From Brachyhypopomus gauderio (lineage: Eukaryota > Chordata > Actinopteri > Gymnotiformes > Hypopomidae): 64,000 nt of DNA. The notes beneath the pieces are model-generated. The model was not told the origin of the DNA, searched no databases, and was given only the letters and a program-made list of their open reading frames with translations. The stretch covers positions 1 to 64,000 of the forward strand of contig NW_027507034.1 in NCBI RefSeq assembly GCF_052324685.1. Reading direction: 5' to 3'. Positions 10,247 through 35,760 of this stretch are shown here, piece by piece (position 1 is the stretch's first letter; every line of letters starts with the position of its first letter). Both the position numbers and the translations under genes were made by a program.

Positions 10247-13200
10247 ATGGATAGTTTTATTTTGTTCAGAGGAACTAAACGCGTTACCGTTAAAGAAGAA
10301 GATATGACAACCGAAAAAATCGGCAGGATCTTTCAGGTGTTGTATTTTGTGTAACGTTCCATAGCTAAATGTCACATTTAGTTAACGTTACTCTGTAAAG
10401 TGCCGCGAATGTACGTTTTTTATATAGGTAGCCGGCTAGTTAGCTGGCTAGTCTAGATATGGTTTGGTGAACTTCTCTCACTGTTCACATTTGAAAAGGT
10501 ACACGGTCCCAGTGTCTATATCACCGATGACAGCAACGTAGCTGTATTTCCTGGAAGTGATGGCCACTTTAGCTCTATAGAGCTAACAGCAAGGGGGCAT
10601 TACGAGGTACATGGCGAGAGTATCAGCATGGAACCGTCAACTAGTGTGCCAGTATCGCACGATTCTACCCGATTTTCCTTCCACCGCCCACCCAGCGCTG
10701 CTGCGGCTTCTGCAACAAGAGCTTCTGCAAGTCCAAGACCTACCCTGGCAAAAACCTTTCAAAGGTATACAAATAAACTTTTCATTCGTCTTACGTTTAT
10801 ACACACCAACATACTCACTTGTTATATTTCCTTTGTAATATGAACCGATATATAACTCTATTAAAGATGTAAGGTCTACATAATGTAAAATGAGTTTTAA
10901 AGTTTTTTTCATTTCAATTTTCAGGAACATCTTCATCGCTGAGCTTGTGGATTGCAAGTTGGAAACAAGCAGGACGCTAACTGTGCGTTTTTCTGAATTT
11001 GAAGCTACTGTTTCGGGAATCACCAGTAAGGTCACTGATGCCCTTGAACAAGATGACTCATTCATCCTCACTGATGGTCAAGGAAACAAAATCCTGGATT
11101 CTGAAGGAACCAGAGGTATAGTTAAACAGGTTGTTTATAGCAAGGTTCTTCAAATCTTGTCCTGGGGGGCTGTGTCCAGCAGTGTCAAACACCTAGTTAA
11201 CTTGCCCATTAACAGATGAATTGAACCAGATGTATTAAGCAGGAAAATCCCAAAACTGCTACACATGGTTCCATGACAAATATTTAACAACGGTTTATTT
11301 GATTGCCTCAGAATTACTACATAAATTGTGCTCACACATTTGCATGATGCATACCCATCTTTACAGTATGTTTTCTTGTTCAAATGTTCAAATAAACATA
11401 TTTTCTACAGAGACCCTGTATACTTTTAATGTAACATTACTGCTTATTAACAGAATGTAACATATGGGAAGCAAATAAAACATAGTATTAATGTTCCATA
11501 TCCTTTTTACACTTTAGAAAGAGTTTTTTTTTTCTCCCAACATGTTAAATTCAGTAAATAAATATAGATTTAGCTTAAACTCATGAGTTGCAAAATTTGA
11601 CTCTTTTCAATTCAGGATCAGCATTTTGGAAGCAAAGTGCAAGGAAAATATTTGCTGTGAAGGAAGAAGACTTACTGCAGTTACAAGCAAGTAAGAAGAG
11701 AAGACTGAGGTACAATATTATCTTTTAACTTCAGGAAATACATATCTAGATGTATATTGTTCTATGTAAAGACTGGCTGTGACCAAAATGGGTCCTTATT
11801 ATGTTTTAGGGCACTATTGAGTATGTCAGAGTTTACGAATCAAAAAGTGTAATTGGAATGTGATTTTGAGGACATGAGTGACTCCCACAATGCATCATGA
11901 TTTATAGTAAATATTGTAGCATACTACATCTGCTAAACTTTTCCCAAAAGTTCAGCAACAAACAGCAGAGCAAACAGATCGAACAGCAAAACCTCCAGTG
12001 TTGCCAAATTTATTACACTGGTGTTCAGGTAAAACGCATTTAAAATCTTCCAAAATACAAAGAAAACTGTCCAGAAACAAAACAGCAGATGTTCTGCACA
12101 TCAGCAATATTACAGAATTTATTCCAACATGGCCTTAAAATGACATTATTTTATCTTAAGGATGTATAGAGCAGAATTACAAAAAAGGGACATTTATTAA
12201 AGGACAAATAATTTAACTGCATATCAGTATTATTTTTGTGCTTAATGCACTTTGATTTGACACATGACCCTATATGCAAACAGCAGGACTAACTATGTCT
12301 CTGCCAGGTCAGCTATCTAGAACATGGATTAATCAAATTTGCCACACCACTTTTAACACAGCATGTTGAGGGAATAGGGATCAATTTTGGTCACAGCCAA
12401 AGACAAGAGATGCACATTGATTTACAACTTTAATTTCTTTGTATGTGTTATGCCATGAATATGAGTGCCCTTTTTAGGAAGATACTATGAGTTATGAAGA
12501 CTACATTTACTTATGGACTTAGATTTAGATTAATGTACCAATCAAAAATAGCACATTAGATGCCTTGGATCAATGGAAGTAACAACAGATAATTGTGTGT
12601 ATACAAATGTCTGGATTCAAAATGGTAATTTGATAATTTGGTTGTATATTATGCTTGTTTTTAAGTCGTCGAGACGATACCGGCCTTGATTGTGTTTTCG
12701 AACACATCGAAGAGGTGGTGCTTGCAGCTCAGGGTCTTAAAGGAGTCTCCAGTGCAATAAAGGAACTGCAAGTGTTGGCAAATTCCAACTGGAGAACAGA
12801 CGTGTGTCTGACACAGGCCCAAGCAGCAGCAGTTAGAGATGCCTTTGCATGTGTCATCTGCAGAAGTAATTTGTTTTATATTTTTTTCCTTTGAAAATCT
12901 GTGTTGCTTGTAACTCAGTTTTATCCCCCTTAACACCCCAAAGCCTAAGTATGAATTAAAGTTAATAAAAGCGCAGTGCTGTTCAGTGGGTAATCTGACA
13001 GTTTAGCTTATGTAATATGCTGCAATAATTTACTATAGATCATGAATCATTGTGGCAGTAAATCATGCACGCAAAATCACTTTCCATTTACTTTACAATT
13101 TGGACACTCAAAGAAAAATGGCTGACATACTAAATAGTGCCCTAAAACATAAATGGGTAATGAGTAAAAAAAATTACTTTACAATGACTTATTTAGCAGT

Positions 13201-13586
13201 GATTGAGTTTTTAAGGATGAAAAGGTCCCCAGGTCAGCTAATCTAAACAACCACAGATGTACATAGAGTAAATAAACTGCTGTTGCTATTGACATGCCTC
13301 TGTCTACTTGTACTGATATCATGCAGCTAAGTTTGGTCTTTACTGATGTCCATTATTACTGTGGTTTATAAAACTCTTCTGAATTGGATTTGCAGGTGTC
13401 ATGGCAGATCCCATCGTCTCATCATGCTGCCAAAGCCTTATTGGTTGCAGGATCTGCATTGAGGAGTGGCAGATAACTTCTGCCACTTGCCCAAAGTGTC
13501 GCGCTGATGACTTCAGTGTAAACACACACAGACTCAATGGCCTGTCTGAAGCTTTGGATACGCTACGAAACATACTCGGAGGCTAA
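10247..13586 (+). CDS. transposon-borne protein with C-terminal RING-like zinc domain, six exons
   Basis: Exons: 10247-10336, 10499-10764, 10925-11115, 11616-11709, 12666-12865, 13396-13586. All introns are GT/AG, the phases join without a break, and the sum is 1,032 nt (343 aa plus stop). The N-terminal 190 residues hold no motif I recognise; residues about 65-120 are Ser/Ala/Pro-rich. A basic KKRR patch (about residue 210) could be a nuclear signal. The C-terminal part reads CVIC, then SSCC, GCRIC and CPKC, spaced like a RING or U-box-like zinc fold of E3 ubiquitin ligases. The AATAAA at about 13901 fits as a poly(A) signal. Role inferred: an accessory or regulatory E3-like protein of the transposon. 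An alternative is a captured host gene. Confidence 0.8.
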
Positions 13587-14085
13587 TACTCTGCACAGTA
13601 TGTGCACATTTGCATAATTGTTAATTTGCTAATTTGCTTAAATTTGTTTCATTGCATAACGTGCAGTCGGTTGTTAAAGCACCTTTTGATGTGTTTATTT
13701 TTTAAATATGGTGTTAGATTGACTTTGTATAATACTCAGGGTTCAAGGCTGTGCAATCTTTATTTTGTTTACTCAGGGTTCAATGCTTTGAAAATTTACA
13801 AGCAAAATGTGCGACTTTATGCAATGTTTTTTTCAGAATGTAGCATTAAAATAACAGTTTGGAACACTGATACAATACTTGTGCTTTTGACATTTTAAAG
13901 CAATAAAAGTTTTTGTCAAGTTATTAAACAGACTGTTTAAGATCAATATACAGGGTGAGTCAAAGGTCGCAGGACACCCTTTTGACAGAAGTCAGCGATA
14001 ATGAAAATGAGAATACTCCAGCAGGTATTCAGGCTGAGTGGTTCTTTTAGGCTACTCCTTTATACACACAAAGTTGTTGTTTTTC

Positions 14086-16918
14086 TCAGGCATATCTTTG
14101 GGATACATTCAAGAGGTGCAACACGGCATCCTGGAAGGGAGTATAGTCATTGTTTACTACATGATTAAGAAGAAGAGAGATGTCAGGGTAATTCTCTGCA
14201 AAGTCCAGTTCTGCGCGACACCTATCTTCCTCAGATGAAAATGGGTCATTTCCAAAAACAGGCACCCTAGTCAGCGAGGAACCAAACTCTTGTTCATACA
14301 TGCTTGCGACAACATTCGAGGTGGGGAGCAACTCTGGAGAAATTTTAGCTGGACAGCCATCTGCAGCAAGTTCATTGGGTATCCCACGAACTAAAAATAA
14401 GAAAATGTATTAACAAATAATGCATCAATCAATGCTGTTTATGTTGTACAGTTATGCTAATAAGTTTGCAATGGCCAGGGGGTAGTAAGCAAGCAAACAG
14501 TGTGTTTTTTTTTTTTGACAAGCCAGGCTAAGTTTGCCCAAATGTGGTACCATGAAAGAAAGTTTACACTTATATACATTTGGACTTGCTCCATACCTGG
14601 AAACATTTAGTCTTGGCTCATTCACTACTATTGGACAAACCATATGATGTCATAGGCATACTCTTTGGCTAATGTAAGGGAGGCTTACTCAAATAAGTGT
14701 GCCTTTTATAAGCTTGCTTTGTGGAATAGCCTTTAGGTCAAATTACATATTTTGTTGAATTTCTAAGTAGAAGTAAGTTTATCAATGTATCTACTTTATC
14801 ATTGTTGGAGCATATTGTTTAGCATACCTGGGATTCTGTGTGCATTCCATGACTGCACCACTCTGCATAATCCAATTTGGCTTACTTGGCATGTCAGGTT
14901 TGAAATGCAGAATTTAGTTACACTGTCTTCCATACTGATGACTTCTTGGTCCAGCATGTGTACCAGGGCCTGTTTCAGTGGATAGTTCACTCGACAGTTA
15001 ACTTCAGGCCATAGCCTTTCCACTCGAAGATTCTATTAATGACAAACATACAAATACCACAGTTACTGTTTAAATGCTTTCAGTTCTTATTCTAAGGAAA
15101 AACATTGTCAGAATCAGTCTGTCATTTTTGATTATATCAGTTATACTGTTGGTCAGTAGCACAAAACCTTTACCCTTGATGATGTTGTTTGGAGATATGG
15201 TGGCCTGCTGAGGTTGTGTCTGTGTCCTGACAGCATTTCTTGCATGTACAGGCACATGAAGAACTCCCTGCCATGATCAACTCTGAGCTGATCCCACATC
15301 CCGTACTTGACAACTGCAGATCTAAAGTAAAATAATGTGCATATGGTTGCACTGAACTGATTAAGTAAGGAAGATGTGTTGAAATCAATTAACCAATTAT
15401 GAGAATAACACTGGGTGTGATTGGATTCACCTGTAAACTTCCTCATAAATCACAAGGTTGTTTTTCACTGGCATGGTGGCATTACCAACAATTTTGCTGC
15501 TGTAGCCATCAACTGCCAAAACATGTGTCACTCCAAACATTACAAGCTTCTCATTTTGATCAAGGTGAAGTTTGTGACCCATATACTCAGCGTGATAAGG
15601 AACTGGATTTAGGTTACGAGCACCCTAAAGAAAATGTAAATATTATGATTAATGCAGGCTCCCATTTTTGTCACACTACACCACAATATTCACATAACAT
15701 TTTTAAAACAAGGGAATTATGATGTTCAACCCCAATTTTGTTGAATGAAAGGTAAATAAATGTAAAAAAAAAAAAAAACAACGAAAAAAATGATTCACAT
15801 CTCATAGATGTACTCACAATAAAACATGTTAGGTGTGTGTTCTATTAGTACCATTAACTTTTCCAGCCTTCAGTTCTCCCATCCCAAATTCTTTAATTTA
15901 CATTTTACACAGGGGTTTAATTGGGGTTGTTCACCAGTGGTTCCCAAGTTTTCCTTATGTCAGAGCATAACACCATATTATCAGAATACTGTACTTTTTG
16001 GCCCTCAAAACATAAAAAAGATTTATCAGAGGTTATTTTCTTAAGGGGCAGGGTTAGCCCAAGATGAAAGGAACAAGTGAATCTTGAAAAATATATTGTC
16101 ACACAGTGTTTGTATGACATTTAAAACAACTACGCTGCAGACACAACGGAGTACAGGTGAACAAATGTTTGTGAACAGAGGTGGAGAATTAAAGTAAACA
16201 GCACGAGAAGAGGAGAAAACTAGAGTGAATCCAGGAGAGGAGACACTACACATGCCTCATCAATTTAAAGCGAAGCGCCCCAAGTATCAGTACAAAACCA
16301 CATGGCTAATTTGCATAGACATGACAGCTGAATCAATGCAGAAGCTGACATTCGCACGTCTTAGTAATCAAGACACAAAAGTAATCTACTTTTACTGTAA
16401 CTAACAGAATTCAGTGACTTCTTATATGTAATCCGATAATATTCAGAGTCAATATACTTACTATACTGAGTTCCTAGCATAGGCTAAAACTAGCTACCTG
16501 ACGTCGTAGTTCATGGTATGGCTGATGAATCTCTCTTAGGATTTTTCCAACTCGACATTCTCCTGCACGCACCCCCATTGATGACAGATAGCCGGTCATG
16601 AACTTGCGGCCATAGGATGGACCAGTCTGTTAAGAAAAATTTAGATTTCACCAAGGTTTTTGAGAGAAAGGCAGGACATAAGGTGAAAGCCTAAATGAAA
16701 CGCACCTCATATATTGATCCAAGTACGGCCCTCCCCAATTCTGTGTCCGATACATGCCTTTTTCGTTTAAGGTCGTGTTCAACACAGAATCTTCTAACGC
16801 TCATTGCAGAACATCGCTGGATACCCATTTGCTGCAACGTGCACGAAATTTCTGCATGCGTCTGACCACTTTCAAATAAATCTTTAATTAATCTAGAATG
16901 TGGTTCCAGTCCGGTCAT
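14086..16918 (-). CDS. integrase-type DDE transposase, six exons
   Basis: Exons on the minus strand: 16918-16706, 16626-16498, 15624-15431, 15321-15174, 15032-14828, 14390-14086. All junctions are GT/AG, phases match, and the sum is 1,194 nt (397 aa plus stop). An in-frame ATG at 17017 would add 33 residues and lies only 32 nt inside the right TIR; the chosen ATG begins [10 protein letters not shown]. The N-terminal part looks like a helix-turn-helix (SVRRFC region). The retroviral-type core (rve) follows, with the first Asp in HLDQNEK, the second in RVDHGREF and the Glu in the VERLWPE region, giving about D-x38-E across an exon border. [10 protein letters not shown] and SWNAHRIP are further family motifs. 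It should cut and join the element's ends in the nucleus. No stop or frameshift was found. Confidence 0.85.
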
Positions 16919-17048
16919 GTTGTCTATACCAATATAGACAATGTCGAGGCTACAATCAGAACAAGTAACACTGTACAAGTAGTAGACCAAGTTACACTGC
17001 AGTGCACTCCCGCGCAAACAAAGCCCGCGAAGAATAAAATAAACAAAT

Positions 17049-17293
17049 CAGTAACTTCCGGCGCACACAAATGGGTCAAGTTAAAAAAATCAAAATCAAG
17101 TTCGGCTCCGGCTCCGAACCTGTTTTTTTTAATTGTGCTATTTTTGTTTGGACCATCAGATAAAAAACATAAAAATACAAGCCTAATTTGTTTTTTTGTT
17201 TTTATATTCAAAACGAAAAACAAAATAATGAACTGTTTTTTTGTTTTTCCGATTTTGATTTTCAGTTGAATATACCGAATGATACACGGATTC
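17049..17293 (-). repeat. right terminal inverted repeat
   Basis: Reverse complement of 9963-10212 with few differences: the left copy has about 7 extra bases after CATTCG, and the outermost base differs. The transposase gene starts just inside it. Its outer edge is followed by TTAA. Confidence 0.9.
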
Positions 17294-17297
17294 TTAA

Positions 17298-18450
17298 CTA
17301 AGGGTATGGTTACACAGGTCAAGTTTTGAGCTGGAGTTGGATTCCGCTGAGGATTTGTGGACTACGTTTGATGGCGAGCCACCAACCCATTCGAGCGTGA
17401 TCCGGTTCTGTCATTGCATATGGCATATCTGGTAGGATTGTGGCCTGCTTGTGTCACATTACTGACTGACTGACTTGACTTATTGACTTGAATCGACACT
17501 TACCAACTGAACCATTGGAGAAGAACTATTTTCTTTTTTTTTTTACAACAACTGAAAGGAACTCTCTTTTGTCCATTTGGAGAATTTAAAGGACTATTTC
17601 CCAATTTTTGAAGGACAATTCATTTTCAGTTAATTTTCTTTAAAAAAAGGGGTCCAATCTTTTATTTGGGTAATTGTAAATGTTTCCAACTTTTCAAATA
17701 ATTACTAAAGAAAGGAAAAAAACTTATACCCTCGTGTGGTGTCTTTTAATTGCACTGTTTTCCACTCTCTCTCCAGAGCCTAGTGTCTCTTATTCTTTAG
17801 TATTATTTTAATATTATTGAACCTGGCCTACCATTGACGTGTACATACTCAGTAGTGGGTTACAATTGCAAAGCATGGGAACTTTTCTGAAAATAGATGA
17901 GGACTCAGACGTGGTTAAAATGATTAATTTATTAAAATATATAAAATGGACAAAGACAAACACAAGACAGAGACAGACATGAGAGTCTCATTCAAGCATG
18001 ACAACTCTGAAGACAGGGGGGCAGTCCCCCTGCTTATATACAATCTTAAACACAATTCAGCAGTTCTAACAGCAGGTTATCTTTAGCACAGCATGTTCCA
18101 AAACATAGGCTCCCAGCAGGCTACTTTGTCTCACATGTGTGTATCTCCTAATATGGACTTCCCTAGAGTTAGCGGAAGCAACTGATGTATCAGTTGAACG
18201 CAGAGAAAGCTAACTAGTGACTAGTGACTACCAGTTAACAGAGTGCTCTTACCCTCTGCACTCTCCCTGATCTGGGTCACAGTATAGCACACATGCATAC
18301 TATGAACTAAACACAAGTACATGATTACACTGAAACACACCATTATTGTCTAATCAAATGACATGTACTAAATCATAAAGTTCATAATGATCTCTTATAA
18401 CAACTAAACATGATCTAATCAATAATTTCTGTCACACTGACAATACTTCT
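17298..18450. other. no gene seen; LTR-like stretch on minus strand
   Basis: 17300-17880 is AT-rich with oligo-T/A runs and no coding signal; it contains TGGCGAGCCACCA at about 17371. 17880-18450, read on the minus strand, starts TGTCAAGAAGTATTG and holds an AATAAA, as an LTR would. No partner LTR or coding part is visible, and comparison with 56490-56520 shows that sequence homologous to the 18455 region continues there without this stretch. It may be a solo LTR. Confidence 0.3.
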
Positions 18451-18537
18451 TGACAGAACCCAAGAGGGGTCAATCCTCAGTAGATCAGGAACAGAAACTC
18501 CAGATCTTAACACTAACACTAGTGCATGTTTGTTACA

Positions 18538-19597
18538 GCTCGACGGTGCAGTACTGAGAAGAGAGGAAGGATTTGAAAACACCAGGAGATCCTTAGACTC
18601 CATTGAAATGATATTACACCATTTGCAAACAATGATAGCAGAGCTTTGCAGTGGAGAAGAATGGAACGGTCAAGTGAAGGAGCCCTCACTAAAAAGAGTG
18701 ATGGAGACGTCTGCAGTGTCACACTGAGAGGAAGATACACTCCACAACAGAAAGAGAGTGATCACTCTCACTTAGGAGAACAGAGGAAGAGAGAAAGGTG
18801 GACCTGACCTGGGAGAAGAATGAAATGGAACGAGATCTCCAGAAAATAAAGGACAGAGTGACCTATTTGGAGAGATTCATAATGCAAGAAAAAGAAGAGA
18901 AGAGAGAGATGGAGGATGAGATGACCAGAGAGATTACACTGAAGGAACACACTGAAGGAGCTGTATAGACTGAGAGATGGAGAGAGAGATGTAGAGAGTG
19001 AGAGAGATGGAGGCATAGAGAGGATCAAACAGAACAAGAAAAAAAAATCTGAAGAAACACGAAGATGATTGGCATCAAATATATTTGGAGATGTGTGGTG
19101 AGAAAGAAAAAGAAACAATGATTGATGGATTGAAGGAAAATATTAAGGAAAAAGAGACAAAGTATGAAAACTTTAAGATGATGTGTTCAGTAGAGAGAAG
19201 GCCACATGTAAATCCATCCAAGGAAGGTCAGAAAACGAAAGAAAAGACCTGAATGTGAAAAGAAGCTACAGATGGAGAGGAGATGGACAGAAAGTGAGAG
19301 AAGGAGAGAAAGGAGAGAAAGTGAGAGAAGAAAAAAAGTGAGAGCAAGAGAGAAGAGGACCTGTGTGGGAGCATGAATACAGAAATGGTGGAAGAGTTCA
19401 AGGAGGAACAACGTCAAATAAAAAGGGAGAAAAGGATGAAGACAAAAAAGAAGAGACAGAAGGACGAAAAGCTGAAGGAATCAGAGAAAAATGTGCTGAG
19501 AAAAACAGTAATGTTCAGCTTGAGAGGAATGAGAAAGAAAGAAAAAGAAAGAAGAGAGGGAGCATAGAAAGAGGAGAAACAAAGTCCTCTGCCTGAC
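18538..19597 (+). pseudogene. fragments of a coiled-coil gene (immune-GTPase-like tail suspected)
   Basis: An exon-like segment preceded by TTTGTTACAG opens at about 18538 and reads to the stop at 18727 (motifs RREEGFENTRRSL and IAELCSGEE). A second open stretch at 18776-18968 is a Glu/Lys/Arg-rich coiled coil (KIKDRVTYLERF). A third, at 19373-19567, is very basic. Frames differ and stops separate them, so the gene is broken. A close copy of the first exon lies at 56580-56703. Such charged coiled-coil tails occur in fish GIMAP-type proteins, but no GTPase domain is present here, so identity is unproven. Confidence 0.4.
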
Positions 19598-19789
19598 AGA
19601 CTGAGAGGAGTTAAAGTGTGCTGGACATGAGGACACACTGGGATCACACTGATCCCACTATAATGATATTCAGTTAATGATGTAATTTAACTGTAACACT
19701 AGATGTCACTAGTGAGATAACGATAGTTAAGCAGAACATGAATAGAGGGAGTAGGAAGAACACACGTTGAGCGAGTGGGAAATAAAACA

Positions 19790-21052
19790 AGACAAGTTTC
19801 TTAAAGTGTCTATCTTTATTGTATTAAGAACGAATACAATAATGTTACATGGTACCAGGAGTAAATCATAAAGCCCTCTCAACGGGGACGCGACCAGTCT
19901 TTCTGGCAGCCCCCGTGGGGCGTGACGCAGGATGGCCCCTCGCCAAGGACCCCAGCATGGAACTCCACCTCGCCCTGGTGATCGCTCCCCTGATCTGGCC
20001 TCCTGAGTGGTGCTCTCTTCCTCCATTTCCTCTTCTTCACCGCCTGAACACCAGATCATTGGCTCCACCGGGGTTTCGTCACAGGACCAGTCCATAGTGC
20101 TCCCCTCAGAGGGATAGGGACAGACTTCCTCCTTGCACCCTCTCTTCCCCCTCACGGTTTCCCCGGAGAACTCCGAGGGGGGCGGACTCAAGTCCTCCTC
20201 CTCCGTTCACGGGTCACTGTCTTCCTCCTCTGTGCACGGCTCACCGTTCTCGTCCCTCCGTGTACGGCTCACCATCCGAGTACTTGGATGGAGGAGGGCG
20301 TTCTTCTTCCTCGCCCTCACCATAATACTCGGTGGGGGCCGAGTACGCAGATGGAGGAGGGCTTTCCTCCTTTTTGGAGTACTCCTCCGACTCTACTCCC
20401 TCGAACTCGCTCTCGGGGGTCTTCTCTGCTGAGCAGAGCTCTAGGGAGCCAAGTGCCAGAGGCGAGCAGTCTCTAGAGGGAGAGCCGTGTCGCTCCTTCC
20501 ACATCCTCACCGCGGCTTCGCCATCGAAGCCACCTTGGTGTCCCGAGCCTGACGCAGCAGGTGCGCGCACAACGGGTCCTGCTGCATCTCCTCGCTGGTC
20601 ACTGGGGCTTTGCGGTGCTGTGCAGGGGAAGAGGCATGGTGGTGCCTGCTGGGCCTCTTCCCCTTCTTGGCACGGGTCGTGTATCCTGGCATTTAATTGG
20701 TCGACTCGTCTTTCTGTGATGCTCGGTGGAGGGCGATGGACGAGGCACAGAATCCTTGCTTGATGAACGCCACGTTTATTAACATATAAGTTTTAGCGCG
20801 GATAGCGCACACACAACTATGGACACATTATCGTGTATGACTTAGACAAAGACGAGCACGGGACACTGCGCGAACGCACATTCAATAGACAAACCACATA
20901 AGCCCAGAGTGATCACGAGACGAGCCACAGGTGAGACGAATTAACACATTCCGACACATCCACACCCACGAAGATCCACAGACGCAGACGACTAGACGTA
21001 GACGACATAAATACACGCCCAAAGGGGAGGAGTCAGGGGCTGTAACGTGACA
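19790..21052 (-). mobile_element. LTR-retrotransposon remnant (gypsy-like): 5' LTR and degenerate gag-like ORF
   Basis: On the minus strand an LTR-like sequence starts TGTCACGTTACAG at 21052 and runs to about 20720, with an AATAAA near its end. It is followed by an ATG at 20692 (MPGYTTRAKKGKRP), which begins a gag-like acidic, proline-rich product. The frame shifts near 20570 and again near 20190. Related LTR pieces occur at 42622-42772 and 44633-44906 (shared GACAAAGACGAGCAC and ACGCGAACGCACATT parts). The class is inferred from the LTR-then-ORF layout; no enzyme domain is present. Confidence 0.5.
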
Positions 21053-21441
21053 GAGATCAGGAAAACACAGATCAAACACTTAATCAGGGACAATACAGCA
21101 GAATGATCATCAACCTTATACACTTGGACTGCTGAACATTATTTATTATAGTATCATTATGGTAAGAGATTCCAGTCAGGACATCAGATCCATATTTCTC
21201 ACATGTAATACATTCACATTCAGTGGACTCAAACTTTCTGATGATTCAGGTTATAAAAATGAAATGACAAAGAGAAATTAAAAAATTATATTTTCTAAGT
21301 CAATAGTTAATAATGAAAGTCATGATTCTAATATTTTGAGGAAAAACGTATTGAATTTTCTAAGATATAGTCAAAATATATAATTATAAATATAATGTTC
21401 ATTATTACATGTATGCAGATTAATTCAAGGCAACATTAATT

Positions 21442-35220
<13,779 letters not shown>

Positions 35221-35285
35221 CTAGGGAGTAGTAGTCCACTAACAATTAATAATTACTGATCACGAAAACCTCAACTCAGTCTGTG

Positions 35286-35760
35286 TGTATTTATAATTAT
35301 ATAATAATAATAATAACCTTTATTTGTGAAGCACCTTTCATACATACATGCAACTCAAAGTGCTTTACAGAATAAATAAAAAAGAAACATTAAAAGGAAG
35401 CAAAAATAAGAAGACAAAAGGAAAAGAGAAATTAAAGATAAAAAGGAAACAAACACAATCAGGGTATCTGCACATTTTTAAATCTCAAATTCAGTGACTT
35501 TTAAGACCTTTTTAATACCACTCACAAGAAAAAATAATACCAGGGTTGCCAACTTTTCAAGATCGCTTGAGGGTGTGGCGAGTGTAAGTTGTTGACGGGG
35601 GGGGGGGGGGGGCGACAGCACACGGGGACCTCGCGCAGGGGCGGAGCCACCGCGATTACGTCATTGTCGGCACTCGGAACCTCGCGCCGGTCGCGATGCC
35701 TAGAAATACTCCCATGGACTCCTATGGTAATTCAGGAATGCGGAAGTAAACGTGCCATGG
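35286..35760. repeat. fish interspersed repeats: short 3'-tail repeat and truncated MITE ends
   Basis: 35290-35400 is the common fish tail repeat (CTTTATTTGTGAAGCACCTTTCA ... AGTGCTTTACA), kept here as a short hairpin-like remnant. 35541-35575 is one end of the CAGGGTTGCCAAC MITE family seen complete at 40489-40859, followed by a poly-G run and a GC-rich piece (CCACCGCGATTACGTCATT) that recurs inverted near 48370. Confidence 0.55.

Larger units (their letters stand above)
9963..17293. mobile_element. 7.3-kb long-TIR DNA transposon with integrase-type transposase and RING-protein gene
   Basis: The two ends are inverted repeats of about 245 bp (9963-10212 and 17049-17293) that match almost base for base apart from small indels. 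Both are bordered outside by TTAA (9959-9962 and 17294-17297), a possible 4-bp target duplication. The element carries two convergent genes. The plus-strand gene (10247-13586) encodes a RING-tailed protein; the minus-strand gene (16918-14086) encodes a DDE integrase-like transposase. Both have six exons and no visible lesion. The retroviral-type catalytic core points to the integrase-like transposon groups (Ginger or IS3EU sort), but I cannot place it further by eye. Open frames and well-matched TIRs suggest recent activity. Confidence 0.85.

Noticed and set aside
19727-20191. A host gene on the minus strand with an acidic stretch
   Set aside because: It sits behind an LTR and continues the degenerate gag-like product, so a retrotransposon origin is more likely.
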